Source: Novosphingobium sp. Rr 2-17 (GTDB lineage Bacteria > Pseudomonadota > Alphaproteobacteria > Sphingomonadales > Sphingomonadaceae). From it: a stretch of DNA of 64,000 nt. The stretch spans positions 21,271-85,270 of the forward strand of contig NZ_AKFJ01000101.1 in NCBI RefSeq assembly GCF_000272475.1, written 5' to 3'. Shown piece after piece: positions 63,990 through 64,000 of the stretch (the stretch's first letter is position 1; each line of letters begins with the position of its first letter). Made by a program: the position numbers and the translations under genes. Below the pieces are notes generated by a model. The model saw nothing but the letters and a program-made list of their open reading frames with translations. It searched no databases and was not told where the DNA came from.

Positions 63990-64000
63990 ATTCTCGATCT

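Overview
The window is high-GC chromosomal DNA from an alphaproteobacterium, most likely a sphingomonad (Sphingomonadales). This rests on the character of the core genes (rpoB, rpoC, polA, groESL, rplJ, rplL, rsgA, thiD), the fused cellulose synthase BcsAB, a CIRCE-type groESL operator and the very dense packing of genes, many overlapping by 1-17 bases. I see no prophage, insertion sequence, CRISPR array or plasmid signature. The material is core chromosome mixed with sphingomonad accessory modules.

Left part (1-16000). The end of a GH3 exo-beta-glucosidase is followed by an export module on the minus strand: a membrane-fusion adaptor, a LolD/MacB-type ATPase and two large FtsX-like permeases. 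A two-component pair (NtrC-type regulator without the sigma-54 contact loop, plus a membrane histidine kinase) diverges from it across a 127-bp region holding a clean palindrome. Next come a GreA-like factor with a DUF1993 protein, rsgA, and a copper pair (copC, copD) divergent from a three-gene CnrYXH-like cassette: anti-sigma factor, periplasmic metal sensor and ECF sigma factor.

Cellulose block (16049-26665, minus strand). This is one tightly coupled operon read as bcsR-like, bcsQ, bcsAB fusion, bcsC, bcsD, bcsZ. Every junction overlaps, so the synthase, the outer-membrane exporter, the crystallisation subunit and the endoglucanase are probably made from one message.

Middle part (26883-45600). 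Mostly housekeeping and metabolic genes: LD-carboxypeptidase, LOG-family phosphoribohydrolase, thiD, M3 oligoendopeptidase, mercaptopyruvate sulfurtransferase, an epimerase with scoAB and a LysR regulator, a two-domain universal stress protein preceded by an FNR-like box, a likely small RNA with a strong terminator, a Cdc48-type AAA ATPase, a glutaminyl cyclase, an MscS channel, polA and an Ala/Asp-rich lipoprotein. A perfect hairpin repeat with 36-bp arms lies between the LOG gene and thiD.

Right part (45700-64000). rpoB-rpoC runs on the minus strand from its own consensus-like promoter. rplJ-rplL lies on the plus strand about 2.6 kb away, so the usual rplJL-rpoBC linkage is broken and the halves point away from each other. 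Between them sit a secreted proline/alanine-rich protein, a tiny membrane peptide and a DUF2975/Xre pair. Then follow a Met/Gln-rich secreted protein, a MATE transporter, groES-groEL with CIRCE and a heat-shock-like promoter, a class A beta-lactamase-like hydrolase lacking Glu166, and tRNA-Gly(TCC).
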